Positions 28,459 through 39,089 of a DNA stretch of 64,000 nucleotides are shown piece by piece. Origin of the DNA: Methanobrevibacter smithii ATCC 35061 (GTDB lineage Archaea; Methanobacteriota; Methanobacteria; Methanobacteriales; Methanobacteriaceae); contig NC_009515.1 of the NCBI RefSeq assembly GCF_000016525.1, positions 451,001 to 515,000 on the forward strand. Direction: 5' to 3'. Under the pieces are notes generated by a model, which was given only the letters and a program-made list of their open reading frames with translations, was not told the DNA's origin and did not search any database. Each line of letters opens with the position of its first letter. The stretch's first letter is position 1. Made by a program: the position numbers and the translations under genes.

Positions 28459-28989
28459 ATGCTAATCGGATTAATATCAGATACACATATTCCAGACAGA
28501 GCTAGAGAACTTCCTAAAAATGTAATATCCTCATTTGAAAATGTTGATTTGATATTGCATGCAGGAGATTTAACTTCCACAAAAGTAATTGATGAATTGA
28601 AAAAAATAGCTCCAACAATAGCTATTCAGGGAAATATGGATAGGGCAGCTGGAATAATGTTGCCTAATGCAAAAGTTATCGAAGCTGAAGGATTGAAAAT
28701 CGGAATTGCTCATGGAGAAGTATATCCAAGAGCAGATACACAACAATTACTTTATTTGGCAAAACAGTTAGACGCAGATATTTTAGTTACAGGACATTCC
28801 CACCAGCCAAAAATAGAACAGATTGACGGAGTTTTATTATTGAATCCTGGAAGTCCTGTTGTTCCAAGACTTGCAGACAGAACTGTAATGTTACTTGAAA
28901 TTAATAATAAAGAGGTTGATGTGGAAGTTATTAAAATTGGAAATCCTGTGTGCAGTACATTAGATTTAGACAAATTTAAAGGAGAATGA
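28459..28989 (+). CDS. YfcE/MJ0936-type metallophosphoesterase
   Basis: A 176-residue calcineurin-like phosphoesterase. The two-metal ligands are seen in ISDTHIPD (start), HAGDLTS, QGNMDRA, and GHSHQPKIEQ with an earlier Gly-Ile-Ala-His segment (IGIAHGE). Members hydrolyse phosphodiesters in model assays; the natural substrate is unclear. ATG 28459 is preferred over one at 28450 because the GAGATGA just upstream then serves as ribosome site. rlmE begins 3 bases after its stop. Confidence 0.88.
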   Translation: MLIGLISDTHIPDRARELPKNVISSFENVDLILHAGDLTSTKVIDELKKIAPTIAIQGNMDRAAGIMLPNAKVIEAEGLKIGIAHGEVYPRADTQQLLYLAKQLDADILVTGHSHQPKIEQIDGVLLLNPGSPVVPRLADRTVMLLEINNKEVDVEVIKIGNPVCSTLDLDKFKGE

Positions 28990-28992
28990 AAA

Positions 28993-29625
28993 ATGGGCAG
29001 TCGTTGGCAAATGGAAAAAAAACATGATCCATATTACAAAAAAGCTAAAAAAGAAGATTATCGTTCAAGAGCATCATATAAAATCAAACAGTTAGACAAA
29101 AAATTCAAACTTATTAAAGAAGGAGATACCGTTGTAGATCTTGGAGCAGCTCCAGGAGGATGGTCCCAGGTAGCTTTAGAAAAAGTTGGAGAAGAAGGTC
29201 TTGTAATCGGAGTGGATTTAAACAGAATAAAACCTTTCCCTGAAGAAAATTTCCATGGAATCAGAGGAGATTTTACAACTACAGAAGTTCAGGAAAAAGT
29301 TATGAATTTAATTGGAGGAAAAGCTAAAGTCGTAATTTCTGATGCGTCACCATCATTATGCGGAATTAAAAATATTGACCAGTTAAGATCAATTGATTTG
29401 ACAAACACAGTTATTGGAATTGCTGATAATATTTTAGAGCCTAAAGGAAACTTAGTTATGAAAGTATTTCAAGGTCCCGAATATAAAGACATGCTAACCA
29501 GACTTAAAAAGAAATACAGGCAAGTAAAAACAACAAAACCTCCATCATCCCGTAAAAAAAGCTCAGAAATGTATGTTGTGGGATTAGACTTTAAACCTAA
29601 AAAAAATAAAAAAAGTAAAGATTAA
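28993..29625 (+). CDS. rlmE: RlmE (FtsJ) 23S rRNA 2'-O-methyltransferase
   Basis: A 210-residue RrmJ-family enzyme that methylates a uridine ribose in 23S rRNA. It has the family N-terminus ([16 protein letters not shown], with the first catalytic Lys), motif [15 protein letters not shown], the Asp of VISDASP, and the K of [10 protein letters not shown], giving the K-D-K-E set with the Glu in KSSEMYVVG. It ends in a basic Lys-rich tail. It is convergent with, and overlaps by 4 bases, the small membrane-anchored protein gene. Confidence 0.95.
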   Translation: MGSRWQMEKKHDPYYKKAKKEDYRSRASYKIKQLDKKFKLIKEGDTVVDLGAAPGGWSQVALEKVGEEGLVIGVDLNRIKPFPEENFHGIRGDFTTTEVQEKVMNLIGGKAKVVISDASPSLCGIKNIDQLRSIDLTNTVIGIADNILEPKGNLVMKVFQGPEYKDMLTRLKKKYRQVKTTKPPSSRKKSSEMYVVGLDFKPKKNKKSKD

Positions 29626-30044
29626 AGATTATTGTATGCTACAGTAGCATTCTGTAATTTTTCCTTAGCAAAATCTATTCTACTATCAACTTCGTTTGAT
29701 GACTTGCCTGAATCCAGTGCACTTTGAACATTTTGAATAGCGGAATCAGCTTTTGTTAATTCCAATCTTGCATCATTATATTTTTGAACCTGAGCTGTGT
29801 CCCCATTATCATAATACAAAGATTTTACACCATCAAATTGTGATTCCAAATCACTATATGAAGATTTTAGCTCCGCAAGTTCATCATATTGATTACCAGA
29901 AGAAATTTCATTAGTAATTCCTGATGAAACAATACTAAATCCAACATATGCCACAACAACAATTGTTGAAATAATCATTATAATTCCAACAACAGAAATA
30001 AGCATGGATGTGGATTTAAATAAATTTAATCTAGATTTTCTCAT
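29622..30044 (-). CDS. membrane-anchored coiled-coil protein
   Basis: A 140-residue protein. A short basic N-terminus ([10 protein letters not shown]) is followed by one membrane segment (about 13-37), then about 100 residues of predicted helix and coiled coil outside the membrane. The helical part has no cysteine and is rich in Ser, Asp and Asn. Function unknown; the layout suggests a cell-envelope or signalling-adaptor role, but nothing in the sequence fixes it. Confidence 0.6.
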   Translation of the reverse strand: MRKSRLNLFKSTSMLISVVGIIMIISTIVVVAYVGFSIVSSGITNEISSGNQYDELAELKSSYSDLESQFDGVKSLYYDNGDTAQVQKYNDARLELTKADSAIQNVQSALDSGKSSNEVDSRIDFAKEKLQNATVAYNNL

Positions 30045-30180
30045 ATTATCCTCATTTTATTAAATAAAAAAACTATCTAATAATTTAATAATATTTTTAC
30101 TTGTTTTTAGTATATAATATTTTACTTGCCAAATGCTCAATACAATATTTTTTAAAGTATGAAAAATTAATAATATTTTA

Positions 30181-32181
30181 ATGAATGCTAGTACAAAATC
30201 ACGAACATCTGTTGCAAAATTTGAGGAATTTTTCGCTACAACATACAAAGATGATGTATTTGAAATCCTTGAAAAATATCCTGATGAAAGGTCACTTACT
30301 GTAGATTACAATGATTTAGAAATGTTTGACCCTGATTTGGCAGATTTATTAATTGAAAAACCTGAAGAAGTTATTGAAGCATCCAAAAGTGCAATAAAAA
30401 ATATTGACCCTTTAGTAAAAGATGCTGATATCAATATTCGTTTTGAAAATCTTTCTAATATAATTCCTTTAAAAACCCTATTAAGTAAGTACATTGGGAC
30501 ATTTGTCGCTGCAGATGGAATTGTAAGAAAAACAGATGAAATAAGACCTAGAATTGAAACTGGTGTCTTTGAATGTAGAGGATGTATGAGACTGCATGAA
30601 GTAGAGCAACGTTCCGACAGCAGAATTATAGAGCCTTCTTTATGTAGTGAATGTGGTGGAAGATCATTTAGATTGCTGCAGGAGGAATCAAAATACATTG
30701 ATACTCAAACAGCAAGAATGCAGGAACCATTGGAGAATTTATCTGGAGGAACTGAACCTAAACAGATGTTAATGGTTTTGGAAGATGATTTAGTAGACCA
30801 ATTAAATCCCGGAGATAAAGTAAGAATTACAGGAACTTTAAAAACATTCAGAGAAGAGCGCAGCGGCAAATTCAAAAACTACATTTATGTAAATCATATC
30901 GAACCTTTAGAGCAGGAATTTGAAGAATTGCAGCTTACAGAAGAAGACGAGGCAAAAATCATTGAACTTTCTAAAGACCCGGACATTTATGAAAAAATCA
31001 TCAAATCAACTGCCCCATCAATCAGAGGTTATAGAGATGTAAAAGAAGCTATTGCTCTTCAATTATTTGGTGGTGCTGCAAAAGAGCTTGAAGATGAAAC
31101 TAGATTAAGAGGAGATATTCATATTTTAATCGTCGGGGACCCAGGTATCGGTAAATCCCAAATGCTTAAATACGTTTCAAAATTAGCTCCAAGAAGTATT
31201 TACACCAGTGGTAAAGGTACAACAGGAGCAGGGTTAACTGCAGCAGCAGTTAGAGATGAATTAGGCGGATGGTCTCTTGAAGCAGGTGCATTAGTACTTG
31301 GGGACCAGGGTAATGTATGTGTTGACGAACTGGACAAAATGAGGTCAGAAGACCGTTCAGCACTTCACGAGGCACTGGAACAACAAACTGTAAGTATTGC
31401 TAAAGCAGGAATCATGGCTACTTTAAATTCAAGATGTTCAGTTCTCGCAGCAGCTAACCCTAAATTCGGAAGATTTGACAGATTCAAAATACTTGCAGAA
31501 CAAATTGATTTGCCTTCCCCAATTTTATCTCGTTTCGATTTAATATTTGTTGTTGAAGATAAACCAAGTGTAAAAGGAGATTCAGAACTTGCACAGCACA
31601 TTCTCCAAATACACCAGCAAAATACTGTAAATTATGAAATTGAACCTGAATTACTCAGGAAATATATTGCATATGCCCGTAAAAATGTAAATCCGAAACT
31701 TACTGATGAAGCAAACATGGTTTTAAAAGAGTTTTATGTAAGTACAAGAAACAGTTCAGGTGATGAAGAATCCCCAGTTCCAATTACTGCAAGGCAATTA
31801 GAAGCTATCATTCGTTTAGCTGAAGCTAGTGCTAAAATAAGACTAAAAGACACAGTAGATAAAGAAGATGCACAAAAAGCCGTGAGACTGCAATTAGCTT
31901 GTCTTAAAGAAGTCGGTGTTGATCCAGAAACCGGAGAAATAGACATTGATAAAGTAGAAGGAAGAACACCTAAATCAGACAGAGACAAATTGCAAAGAAT
32001 CATTTCTGAAATTGAAATACTTGAAGAAGAATATGCCGGACAAGCTCCAATGAATGTTTTAGTATCCAATATGAGTGATAAATACGACATGAGTGAAGAA
32101 AAAGTAGATGAAATGGTTAGAAACTTAAAACACAAAGGAGTAATCTACGAACCAACAAACGGTTATCTCAAAAGAGCATAA
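30181..32181 (+). CDS. mcm: MCM replicative DNA helicase
   Basis: A 666-residue archaeal MCM, the hexameric replicative helicase. It has an N-terminal zinc site (CRGCM and CSECGG), a beta-hairpin region, Walker [12 protein letters not shown], Walker [10 protein letters not shown], sensor region ANPKFGRF, and the arginine finger [10 protein letters not shown]-terminal winged helix follows. No intein interrupts it. The ATG is placed directly after a TTAATATTTTA stretch with no clear ribosome site. The last codons form part of a terminator hairpin. Confidence 0.97.
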   Translation: MNASTKSRTSVAKFEEFFATTYKDDVFEILEKYPDERSLTVDYNDLEMFDPDLADLLIEKPEEVIEASKSAIKNIDPLVKDADINIRFENLSNIIPLKTLLSKYIGTFVAADGIVRKTDEIRPRIETGVFECRGCMRLHEVEQRSDSRIIEPSLCSECGGRSFRLLQEESKYIDTQTARMQEPLENLSGGTEPKQMLMVLEDDLVDQLNPGDKVRITGTLKTFREERSGKFKNYIYVNHIEPLEQEFEELQLTEEDEAKIIELSKDPDIYEKIIKSTAPSIRGYRDVKEAIALQLFGGAAKELEDETRLRGDIHILIVGDPGIGKSQMLKYVSKLAPRSIYTSGKGTTGAGLTAAAVRDELGGWSLEAGALVLGDQGNVCVDELDKMRSEDRSALHEALEQQTVSIAKAGIMATLNSRCSVLAAANPKFGRFDRFKILAEQIDLPSPILSRFDLIFVVEDKPSVKGDSELAQHILQIHQQNTVNYEIEPELLRKYIAYARKNVNPKLTDEANMVLKEFYVSTRNSSGDEESPVPITARQLEAIIRLAEASAKIRLKDTVDKEDAQKAVRLQLACLKEVGVDPETGEIDIDKVEGRTPKSDRDKLQRIISEIEILEEEYAGQAPMNVLVSNMSDKYDMSEEKVDEMVRNLKHKGVIYEPTNGYLKRA

Positions 32182-32195
32182 CCTTCTTTTTTTAT
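32161..32195 (+). terminator. hairpin terminator overlapping the end of mcm
   Basis: GGTTAT-CTC-AAAA-GAG-C-ATAACC forms a stem of nine pairs with one bulged base, and it is followed by TTC and a T-run. It uses the last mcm codons, including the stop, as part of the stem. Confidence 0.6.
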
Positions 32196-32286
32196 TTTAT
32201 ATTTTTTAATCAAATAGGATAACTTAATAAATGATTAAAATCAAAATTAATATATTATATTTATACTAATTTTACGGAGCGATAAT

Positions 32287-32694
32287 ATGGAAGAATACGA
32301 AAATTTATTAAATAGAGCAATAGACCAATTACCTCCTGAAGTATTTGAACACAAAAGATTTAAAATTCCTAAAGCTTATTCAGATATACAAGGTAACAGA
32401 ACTTTTATAAAAAACTTTAAAGATGTTGCTGAAGATTTAAACAGAGATCCACAACATGTATTAAAATTTTTATTAAGAGAATTAGGTACTGCAGGTAATT
32501 TAGAAGGATCAAGAGCAATTTTACAAGGTAAATTTACACATTACTTAATCAACGAAAGATTAGAAGATTATGTTGAAAAATATGTTATTTGCCATGAATG
32601 TAACAGGCCAGATACTAAAATTATCAGAGAAGATAGGATATTCATATTAAAATGTGCTGCATGTGGTGCTAAAGCTCCATTAAAACCATTATAA
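32287..32694 (+). CDS. eif2b: translation initiation factor aIF2 subunit beta
   Basis: A 135-residue aIF2-beta. The N-terminal helix is followed by the alpha-beta core ([32 protein letters not shown]) and the C-terminal zinc ribbon, CHECN and CAACG. With the alpha and gamma subunits, encoded elsewhere, it carries initiator tRNA to the ribosome. It opens a translation-related gene group with the NMD3 homologue and tyrS. Confidence 0.95.
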   Translation: MEEYENLLNRAIDQLPPEVFEHKRFKIPKAYSDIQGNRTFIKNFKDVAEDLNRDPQHVLKFLLRELGTAGNLEGSRAILQGKFTHYLINERLEDYVEKYVICHECNRPDTKIIREDRIFILKCAACGAKAPLKPL

Positions 32695-32723
32695 TCCTAT
32701 TTAACTTATTTTTAATGATTTTT

Positions 32724-33767
32724 ATGTTTTGTGTAGAATGTGGAAGTACTGATAAAAAAATGGTTGGAGATATTTGCATTGACTGCTTTTTAAAAGACTT
32801 TCAAATGATTGAAATCCCAGAAAATATTAAAGTAGAAATCTGCAGCCACTGTAACAGTAGAATCGAAGAAGGAAAATGGACAGATTCATTTTTACCTGAA
32901 GATGAAATAATTTATCGTGCTTTAGAGCGAAACATTAAAATCAGCAATCTTGTTGAAAATGAAATTATCAATCTTGAAATCGACCAAATAAAAGGAACAA
33001 TAGCCAATTGTTATGTGGAAGTTGTTGGAGAAGTTTACGGAGTTCAGCTTGATGAAACTCATGACACTTCAGTAAGAATAATGAAAACAGTTTGTCCAAC
33101 ATGCAGTAAACTTCAGGCAGGCTATTACGAATCGGTTGTTCAGTTTAGAGCAAACAACAGAGATATAAAAGCAGAAGAATATGATAAAGCTGATGAAGTT
33201 GTTAAAAGAACTTTAAATAAGCAAAGCAAAAGCGACAAGCTTGCTTACTGCCCACAAATAGCTAAACTAAAAGAAGGTTACGATTATTATATTGGATCAT
33301 TAAAATCCGGCAGAAAAGTAGCTGAAAGCTTAAAAGAAGAATTTGGAGGAATTATTAAAGAATCTCCAAGACTTATCAGTGAAGACAAATCTACTGGAAA
33401 AGGTCTTTATAGAATTTGGATTTCAATTAGAATTCCGGAATTTGAAATAAATGATTTTATCAAACATGAGGGCAAAATACTGCAGGTAAAAGATATTGAT
33501 AAAAATAGAGTTGTTGGAATAGATATCACTGACCATAAAAGACACACAATACCTTTAAAAGAAAGTGAAGATATAACACTTCTTAAAAAGGCTGATGAAA
33601 TTGAAACAACAACAATAATATCAAAATCCCCAAGCAACATTCAAATTTTAGACCCTGCAGATTATTCTGCTGTTGATTTGGATATGATGGATGAATTTAA
33701 AGATTCCAATATTGGTGACGAAGTTAAAATTATTAAAATTAACAATTACATTTATTTGATTAAGTGA
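32724..33767 (+). CDS. NMD3-family ribosome-associated protein
   Basis: About 347 residues with the NMD3 N-terminal zinc region: CVECG, CIDCF, CSHCN and [13 protein letters not shown]. In eukaryotes NMD3 loads onto the large ribosomal subunit for export; the archaeal protein probably acts in subunit maturation. The remaining beta-rich domains (SDKLAYCPQ onwards) match the archaeal size. ATG 32724 is taken; another in-frame ATG lies three codons upstream. tyrS follows 5 bases after its stop. Confidence 0.85.
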   Translation: MFCVECGSTDKKMVGDICIDCFLKDFQMIEIPENIKVEICSHCNSRIEEGKWTDSFLPEDEIIYRALERNIKISNLVENEIINLEIDQIKGTIANCYVEVVGEVYGVQLDETHDTSVRIMKTVCPTCSKLQAGYYESVVQFRANNRDIKAEEYDKADEVVKRTLNKQSKSDKLAYCPQIAKLKEGYDYYIGSLKSGRKVAESLKEEFGGIIKESPRLISEDKSTGKGLYRIWISIRIPEFEINDFIKHEGKILQVKDIDKNRVVGIDITDHKRHTIPLKESEDITLLKKADEIETTTIISKSPSNIQILDPADYSAVDLDMMDEFKDSNIGDEVKIIKINNYIYLIK

Positions 33768-33772
33768 TTAAG

Positions 33773-34732
33773 ATGAGCATTGAAGAAAAAATTCAATTAA
33801 TTGAAAAAGGAACATTAGAAGTTATAGATACTGAAGAATTAAAAGAAGTTCTTAAAAAAGAACAACCTATAGCTTACACAGGATATGAACCTTCAGGTAA
33901 AATTCATTTAGGCCATGCAGTAACAGTACAAAAACTTAAAACCCTTCAAAAATTAGGTTTTAAAATTAAAATACTTCTTGCAGATTTCCATGCTTTTTTA
34001 AATGGAAAAGGAAGCATTGAAGAAATTGCTGAAACTGCAGAGTACAACATGAAATGTTTCAAAGCATTAGGTTTAGATGAAACTACTGAATTCATATTAG
34101 GTTCAAGTTTCCAATTAAACGAAGATTATGCATCTAAAGTTTATAAATTAGCTACCCTGACTACTTTGAAAAGAGCTAGAAGAAGTATGGATCAAGTAAG
34201 CCGTCATGATGAAAATCCGAAAGTGGCTAGTGTAGTTTATCCAATTATGCAAACTGTAGATATGGTTGCTTTAGATGTAGATGTTGCTCTTGGAGGAATG
34301 GAGCAAAGGAAAATTCAAATGCTCGCACGTGAAAACTTAGAGAAAATTGATGAAAAAGTTCCTGTCTGTATTCACACTCCATTGTTACATGGTCTTGACG
34401 GAGATGCTAAAATGTCTTCAAGTAAAGGAAATTACATTGCTGTTGACGATTCAGTTGAAGAAATTACTAAAAAAATCAAAAAAAGCTATTGTCCTCAGGG
34501 AGAAACTGAAGGAAATCCGATGATTGAAATAGCTGAAACATTCGTATATCCAAACCAGGAAACTTTACTTATTAAAAGGCCTGAAAAATTCGGAGGAGAC
34601 ATTGAACTTACACATGAACAGTTAATTAATGATTTCTCAAATGGAGACTTACATCCAATGGATTTGAAAAACGGAATTAAAGATTTCTTAATTGAACACT
34701 TTGCTCCTGTAAGAGAATATATGGAGGAATAA
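33773..34732 (+). CDS. tyrS: tyrosyl-tRNA synthetase
   Basis: A 319-residue archaeal-type TyrRS. The class I signatures are [10 protein letters not shown] (HIGH motif) and KMSSSKGN (KMSKS motif). The [14 protein letters not shown] and [20 protein letters not shown] segments are typical of archaeal and eukaryotic TyrRS, with no S4-like C-terminal domain. ATG 33773 has a GTGATT ribosome site. A small gene starts 3 bases later. Confidence 0.95.
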   Translation: MSIEEKIQLIEKGTLEVIDTEELKEVLKKEQPIAYTGYEPSGKIHLGHAVTVQKLKTLQKLGFKIKILLADFHAFLNGKGSIEEIAETAEYNMKCFKALGLDETTEFILGSSFQLNEDYASKVYKLATLTTLKRARRSMDQVSRHDENPKVASVVYPIMQTVDMVALDVDVALGGMEQRKIQMLARENLEKIDEKVPVCIHTPLLHGLDGDAKMSSSKGNYIAVDDSVEEITKKIKKSYCPQGETEGNPMIEIAETFVYPNQETLLIKRPEKFGGDIELTHEQLINDFSNGDLHPMDLKNGIKDFLIEHFAPVREYMEE

Positions 34733-34735
34733 ACA

Positions 34736-34945
34736 ATGGATGAAAAACAGGAATTTGAAATGGGTTTACTTAATGGTGTAGGAGAACAGATGCTTGCTCA
34801 TACTATCGAAAAGTTCGATGTAAAATTAGAACATACTGAATTCGGACCTAAACTTATAGGAACTTATGAAGAACTTGAAAAAGCTAAAGTTTTCTTATAC
34901 GAAGCTATTGAAGCCAGATTAAATCAATTAGAAGGTAAAAAATAA
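34736..34945 (+). CDS. small conserved hypothetical protein
   Basis: A 69-residue, hydrophilic, single-domain protein that I do not recognise. A strong GGAGG ribosome site lies within the end of tyrS, so it is translated and co-transcribed with it. The last codons form the left arm of a terminator hairpin. Confidence 0.65.
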   Translation: MDEKQEFEMGLLNGVGEQMLAHTIEKFDVKLEHTEFGPKLIGTYEELEKAKVFLYEAIEARLNQLEGKK

Positions 34946-34958
34946 AATTTACCTTTTA
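34932..34958 (+). terminator. hairpin terminator after the tyrS group
   Basis: AAGGTAAA and TTTACCTT form a perfect 8-base stem around the stop codon of the small gene, followed by an A+T tract. It separates the translation group from the methanol operon. The rest of the gap to 35238 (about 280 bases) is A+T-rich and contains only the mta promoter; I see no gene or RNA in it. Confidence 0.55.
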
Positions 34959-35190
34959 ATTAAAATTTAATTAAAAAAATATAAATAACATTTTATTTTA
35001 TAAAAGCCAAATAAAAGCACATAATTAATAAAACTCTCATTTTTCAAATAAAAGAAAAATAAGCTACTAATTTTAACTATTTTTAATAAACACCTGCTCT
35101 AATTAAAATATATTAATTTTAAAACAAATAATTTCATTTAATTTAAAAACAAATCCAATATATTAAATTAAATTAAAAAATCAAGCCAAT

Positions 35191-35238
35191 TAATTTATAT
35201 ACTTTTAATGATTATTATTAACCATCTGAGGTGATACT
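35191..35238 (+). promoter_or_regulatory. promoter and ribosome site of the mta operon
   Basis: A TATA box (TTTATATAC) at about 35194-35202 stands roughly 25-30 bases before the expected transcription start. A very strong ribosome site, GAGGTGAT, lies at 35228-35235, three bases before the mtaB ATG. It matches the 16S rRNA anti-Shine-Dalgarno sequence well, fitting a highly expressed catabolic operon. Confidence 0.55.
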
Positions 35239-36624
35239 ATGAAAAGGTATACAAAAATGGAGTACGAAAATCCTGATGAAATGACCTTTGGATTTTCAAA
35301 ACATCCTGTTAAAACAAAAAATGGATTAGAAATCGGAGCAGGTTATGTTAATCCGATAATCAAAGTTGCTCCAAAAGAAGGAAGTGAAAATTCAAAAGAC
35401 ACCATGGTATCAGAATGTAGAAATATTGCAATAAGTGCTTGTCAAAGAGCAGTGAATATTGGACTGCCTTCATTTATCTTAGAACAGGAACATATTGCAC
35501 AACAAACTGCAAATCCTGATTGGGCAGGAGAGTGTACTCAGGCACAAGTAGAAGTTCTTGAAAAATTTCAAGACGAATATGGAATTAAAACTGCACTTAA
35601 AGCTACTCCTGCAGATATCAGAGATGAAGCAAAAGGAGAAAATTATAGAACTTCCTCCCAGTATCAGCAAGTAATGGAAAGTATAGAACAATGCTGTGAA
35701 AATGGAGCATCAATAATCTGCATTGAAACAACAGGAGGAAAATCTGTTTCAGATTACGGAATATCCCGAGGAGACCCAAGAGCAATATTATTTGGAATTG
35801 GAGTTTTAGGCAGCATAGATATGGAATTCATGTGGACAAAAATTGTAAAAATCTGCAGCAAACACAATGTAATTCCAGGAGGAGACACTAACTGTTCACA
35901 ATCAAATACTGCAATGTTTCTAGCAGGAGGATTGTTAGATAAAGACTGTTCCCATACATTAGCAGCAATAGCCAGAGCTATTGGAGCATGTAACAGTTTG
36001 GTTGCTGTAGAATGTGGTGCAAAAGGACCTCTTAAAGACTGCGGTTATGAAAACCCTATTGTAAAATCAATAAGTGGAGTTCCTATTGCAACAGAAGGTA
36101 AAAATGCTGTTTGTGCACACTCTGATTTAATGGGAAATTTAATAGCTGGAATAACTGACTGCTGGAGTAATGAATCGGTTTATCATAGAGAAGAAATGGG
36201 TGGAACAACACCTGAAGTCTGGTTACAGGCAACAGGATACGAAGCTGCATTAATGAATACTGCTATTGAAACCGAAAATGATAAAATATTAAGAGACCTG
36301 TATACATTAGCAGACAAATACAGAGACCCTCAAGCATTAATTCTCGCATATGACAATGCACATAGAATTGGCCGTGCTATTGTAGAATATGGTGATGACC
36401 CATATCAAAGAAGCATAGCAGGAGCTCTTGAAGCTGGCACCATTATAAGAGAAGCTGTTGAAGACAAAAAAATGCAATTAACCAGATTCGAACAGGACAG
36501 CCTTGATGGAGCTATGAAAATCTATGAGAAATTACCAGAAGATTCCGGCAAATTTATCAAACAATCATCCAAACGATACGGACGTAAAGTAGAGGACTTT
36601 GATCCTAAAAATTATGAATTATAA
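35239..36624 (+). CDS. mtaB: methanol:corrinoid methyltransferase subunit MtaB
   Basis: A 461-residue zinc enzyme that transfers the methyl group of methanol to the Co(I) corrinoid of MtaC. The zinc ligands line up with the known Methanosarcina barkeri enzyme (Glu164, Cys220, Cys269): here E163 in ICIETTGG, C219 in GGDTNCSQS, and C268 in LKDCGYEN. It is the first gene of a four-gene run with mtaC, an activase and mtaA. In gut Methanobrevibacter, methanol from pectin is reduced with H2 by this route. The length and all key residues are normal. Confidence 0.97.
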   Translation: MKRYTKMEYENPDEMTFGFSKHPVKTKNGLEIGAGYVNPIIKVAPKEGSENSKDTMVSECRNIAISACQRAVNIGLPSFILEQEHIAQQTANPDWAGECTQAQVEVLEKFQDEYGIKTALKATPADIRDEAKGENYRTSSQYQQVMESIEQCCENGASIICIETTGGKSVSDYGISRGDPRAILFGIGVLGSIDMEFMWTKIVKICSKHNVIPGGDTNCSQSNTAMFLAGGLLDKDCSHTLAAIARAIGACNSLVAVECGAKGPLKDCGYENPIVKSISGVPIATEGKNAVCAHSDLMGNLIAGITDCWSNESVYHREEMGGTTPEVWLQATGYEAALMNTAIETENDKILRDLYTLADKYRDPQALILAYDNAHRIGRAIVEYGDDPYQRSIAGALEAGTIIREAVEDKKMQLTRFEQDSLDGAMKIYEKLPEDSGKFIKQSSKRYGRKVEDFDPKNYEL

Positions 36625-36642
36625 TAAAAAGAAGGGATTAAA

Positions 36643-37470
36643 ATGACTTATAAAGATTTAGAAAATAAAATAAATCAAAATAAGATAGCTATTAGATACA
36701 ATATAGTTGTAGAAGGTGCAGCTATAAAACCTGAAGAATATCCTGAAGTAAAAGAAGGATTGCCAACAGAAGAACCCTTTAAATCAATAGCTTTAGGAGT
36801 GCTCTATGAAGATAAAGCAAAAGTATTAAGCGATGTTAAAGAATCTCTTGAAAATGAGATTTCACCATTGGACATCATAAACAAAGGACTTATGAAAGGT
36901 ATTGATGCAGTGAGCTTACTTTATACAAAAGGAGTTTATTTCTTACCTGATTTAATGCTTGCAGGAGATGCAATGATGGAAAGTGTAAAAGAATGTGAAA
37001 AAGTTCTTGGACACAAAAGTGAAACAAAAGGAACTATTGTTTGTTTTGTTGCTGAAGGAGATCCACATGACATCGGTAAAAACTTAATCTTGATGTTTTT
37101 AAGAGCCGGAGGATATGAAGCTATCGATTTAGGAAGAGATGTTCCTACCGAGAAAGTTGTTGAAGCTGTTAAAAAGTATCATCCATTATTTATGACCGGT
37201 ACTGCACTTATGACAACTACAATGACTGCATTTCCAAAAGTTGTAGATGCTCTTGAAAAAGAAGGTCTTGAAGTGCCTGCAATAGGCTGTGGTGGAGGAG
37301 CTGTAAGAAAAGACTATGTTGAAAGTATGCCTATGACAGTATACGGCGTAGAAGCTTACCACACACCAAAATTAGCTGATGCAATCCTGAAAAACCATAA
37401 AACATGGGAAGATTTAAGAAAAGAGTACAGCGACATTGTAGGGGAATTCGTACCGGAATATTCAAACTAG
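36643..37470 (+). CDS. mtaC: methanol corrinoid protein MtaC
   Basis: A 275-residue corrinoid carrier. The N-terminal helical cap domain (about 45-120) precedes the Rossmann cobalamin-binding domain. The cobalt-coordinating His is in the DxHxxG motif GDPHDIG (H142), and the later GTALMTTTMTAFP and IGCGGGAV loops hold the nucleotide tail. It has a ribosome site, AAGAAGGG, and starts 18 bases after mtaB. Confidence 0.96.
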   Translation: MTYKDLENKINQNKIAIRYNIVVEGAAIKPEEYPEVKEGLPTEEPFKSIALGVLYEDKAKVLSDVKESLENEISPLDIINKGLMKGIDAVSLLYTKGVYFLPDLMLAGDAMMESVKECEKVLGHKSETKGTIVCFVAEGDPHDIGKNLILMFLRAGGYEAIDLGRDVPTEKVVEAVKKYHPLFMTGTALMTTTMTAFPKVVDALEKEGLEVPAIGCGGGAVRKDYVESMPMTVYGVEAYHTPKLADAILKNHKTWEDLRKEYSDIVGEFVPEYSN

Positions 37471-37476
37471 ATAACC

Positions 37477-39081
37477 ATGGCAGAACATTATGCAATAGCT
37501 ATAGATATTGGAACTAGCGGTATTAGAGCTCAAAGCTACAATCTAACTACCCATAAAACAATATCTACAGCTATAACTTTAAGACATCCATTGCCTGGAG
37601 CTAATGTAGTAGATCATCTTCACTTTGCATTAAATATAGGTCTCGAAACTGCACATAACATTCTTATAACTACAATAAACAGAGTTATAGCTAATTTAAA
37701 TATTGATTTAAATAAAGTAGAAAGATTGGCAGTTTGCGGAAATCCAATACAGTTATCCTTATTTAACAATATTGAAATAAGAGATTTGGCTTTTTGGGGA
37801 GAAAATGCTTTAAAAGAAAAAAATATAACTCCTCCGTCCAGACGTGGAAAAATATTAAATCCTCAAGCAATCGGCTTAGATATTAATCCTGATGCTAAGA
37901 TTTACATTCCTCCAGCCATTAAACATGAAATTGGAGCAGATGCATTAGCTATGCTTTACAAATCCAAAGCTTTAGAAAAAGATGAATATTCACTTATTAT
38001 AGATTTTGGAACAAATGCTGAAATGGCCCTGATTGCAGACGGAGAAATTTATACTGCATCGGCTGCTGCAGGACCTGCTATTGAAGGGCAAAATATTGAA
38101 AAAGGCAGACTAGCTTCTCCAGGAGTAATCTGCGATATTAATGAAGAGGAAATGTTCTGGAGAATGAAAATTCTTAATGACAATTTAATAGTTGAAGACG
38201 GAGATTTAATTGATCCTGTTAATGGAAATGTCATTAAAAAATCAGACATACAAGCAAAAGGAATTACCGGAACCGGTGTAATAGCTGCATTTAGTTTAGG
38301 TAGTGATGATAAAATCATAAAAGACGGCAAAATTAAAGATACAATTTATCTGCAGGATGATGTTTATCTCAAAGAAAAAGATATTTCAAATATTGGAAAG
38401 GCATTAGGTGCTTTTAGAGCCGGACAGTTAACACTAGCTGAAAGTGCAGATATCCTTTTAGATGAAATTGAAAGTGTATATATGGCCGGAGCTTCCGGAT
38501 TTTATGTTGATGCTAAAAAATCATTAAACATAGGACAAATTCCACCAGGCCCCCAACAAGTTTATCAAATTGGAAATACATCATTAGCTATGGCTAAAGA
38601 TATTGTATTAAACCCCGAATTATTAGATGAATTGCAGAAATTGGCTGATAAAATTGAAAGCAATCATATAATGCTTGCTACTTCTGAAATATTTGAAAAA
38701 ATATATTCCCTGGAACTGGCTATTTATGAACAAGGAATGCCATTTTGGATGTATAATCAATGGCTGCAAAAATACGGCATTCAGGAAATCCCAAATATTG
38801 AAACAGAACCTGAAATAACTAAATTATACCCAAGAGATATTTCAGATTTGGGAGAAAATGATTTAAACACAGTTGATATTGAAAATATATTATCTGCAAA
38901 ATTTGACAGATGTATTTACTGTATGGACTGTGTTAATTCATGTCCTGAAAATGCTCTGTCTTTTGAGAAAGATGAATTTAAATTAAGAACAGACTTATGT
39001 TCAGGCCTTGGCTGTTTAAGGTGTGCTGGAAATTGCAAAGAACATGCTTTTAAATATGAAGAATTTTACAAAGATATATAG
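37477..39081 (+). CDS. corrinoid-protein reductive activase (RamA/MapA type)
   Basis: A 534-residue protein. It is an ASKHA-like ATPase (IAIDIGTSGIRAQ at the N-terminus, IIDFGTNAEMAL in the middle) with the DUF4445 region. At the C-terminus is a two-cluster ferredoxin domain: CIYCMDCVNSCP and CSGLGCLRCAGNC. Such proteins use ATP to reduce inactive Co(II) corrinoid back to Co(I). Its place between mtaC and mtaA points to activation of MtaC. Only 6 bases separate it from mtaC, and its ribosome site is weak. Confidence 0.9.
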   Translation: MAEHYAIAIDIGTSGIRAQSYNLTTHKTISTAITLRHPLPGANVVDHLHFALNIGLETAHNILITTINRVIANLNIDLNKVERLAVCGNPIQLSLFNNIEIRDLAFWGENALKEKNITPPSRRGKILNPQAIGLDINPDAKIYIPPAIKHEIGADALAMLYKSKALEKDEYSLIIDFGTNAEMALIADGEIYTASAAAGPAIEGQNIEKGRLASPGVICDINEEEMFWRMKILNDNLIVEDGDLIDPVNGNVIKKSDIQAKGITGTGVIAAFSLGSDDKIIKDGKIKDTIYLQDDVYLKEKDISNIGKALGAFRAGQLTLAESADILLDEIESVYMAGASGFYVDAKKSLNIGQIPPGPQQVYQIGNTSLAMAKDIVLNPELLDELQKLADKIESNHIMLATSEIFEKIYSLELAIYEQGMPFWMYNQWLQKYGIQEIPNIETEPEITKLYPRDISDLGENDLNTVDIENILSAKFDRCIYCMDCVNSCPENALSFEKDEFKLRTDLCSGLGCLRCAGNCKEHAFKYEEFYKDI

Positions 39082-39089
39082 TGATTAAT

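Noticed and set aside
37477..39081. Activase gene as a glycerol kinase-like sugar kinase
   Set aside because: The N-terminal ATPase motif alone could suggest it, but the DUF4445 region, the C-terminal two-cluster ferredoxin and the mta context fit a corrinoid activase.
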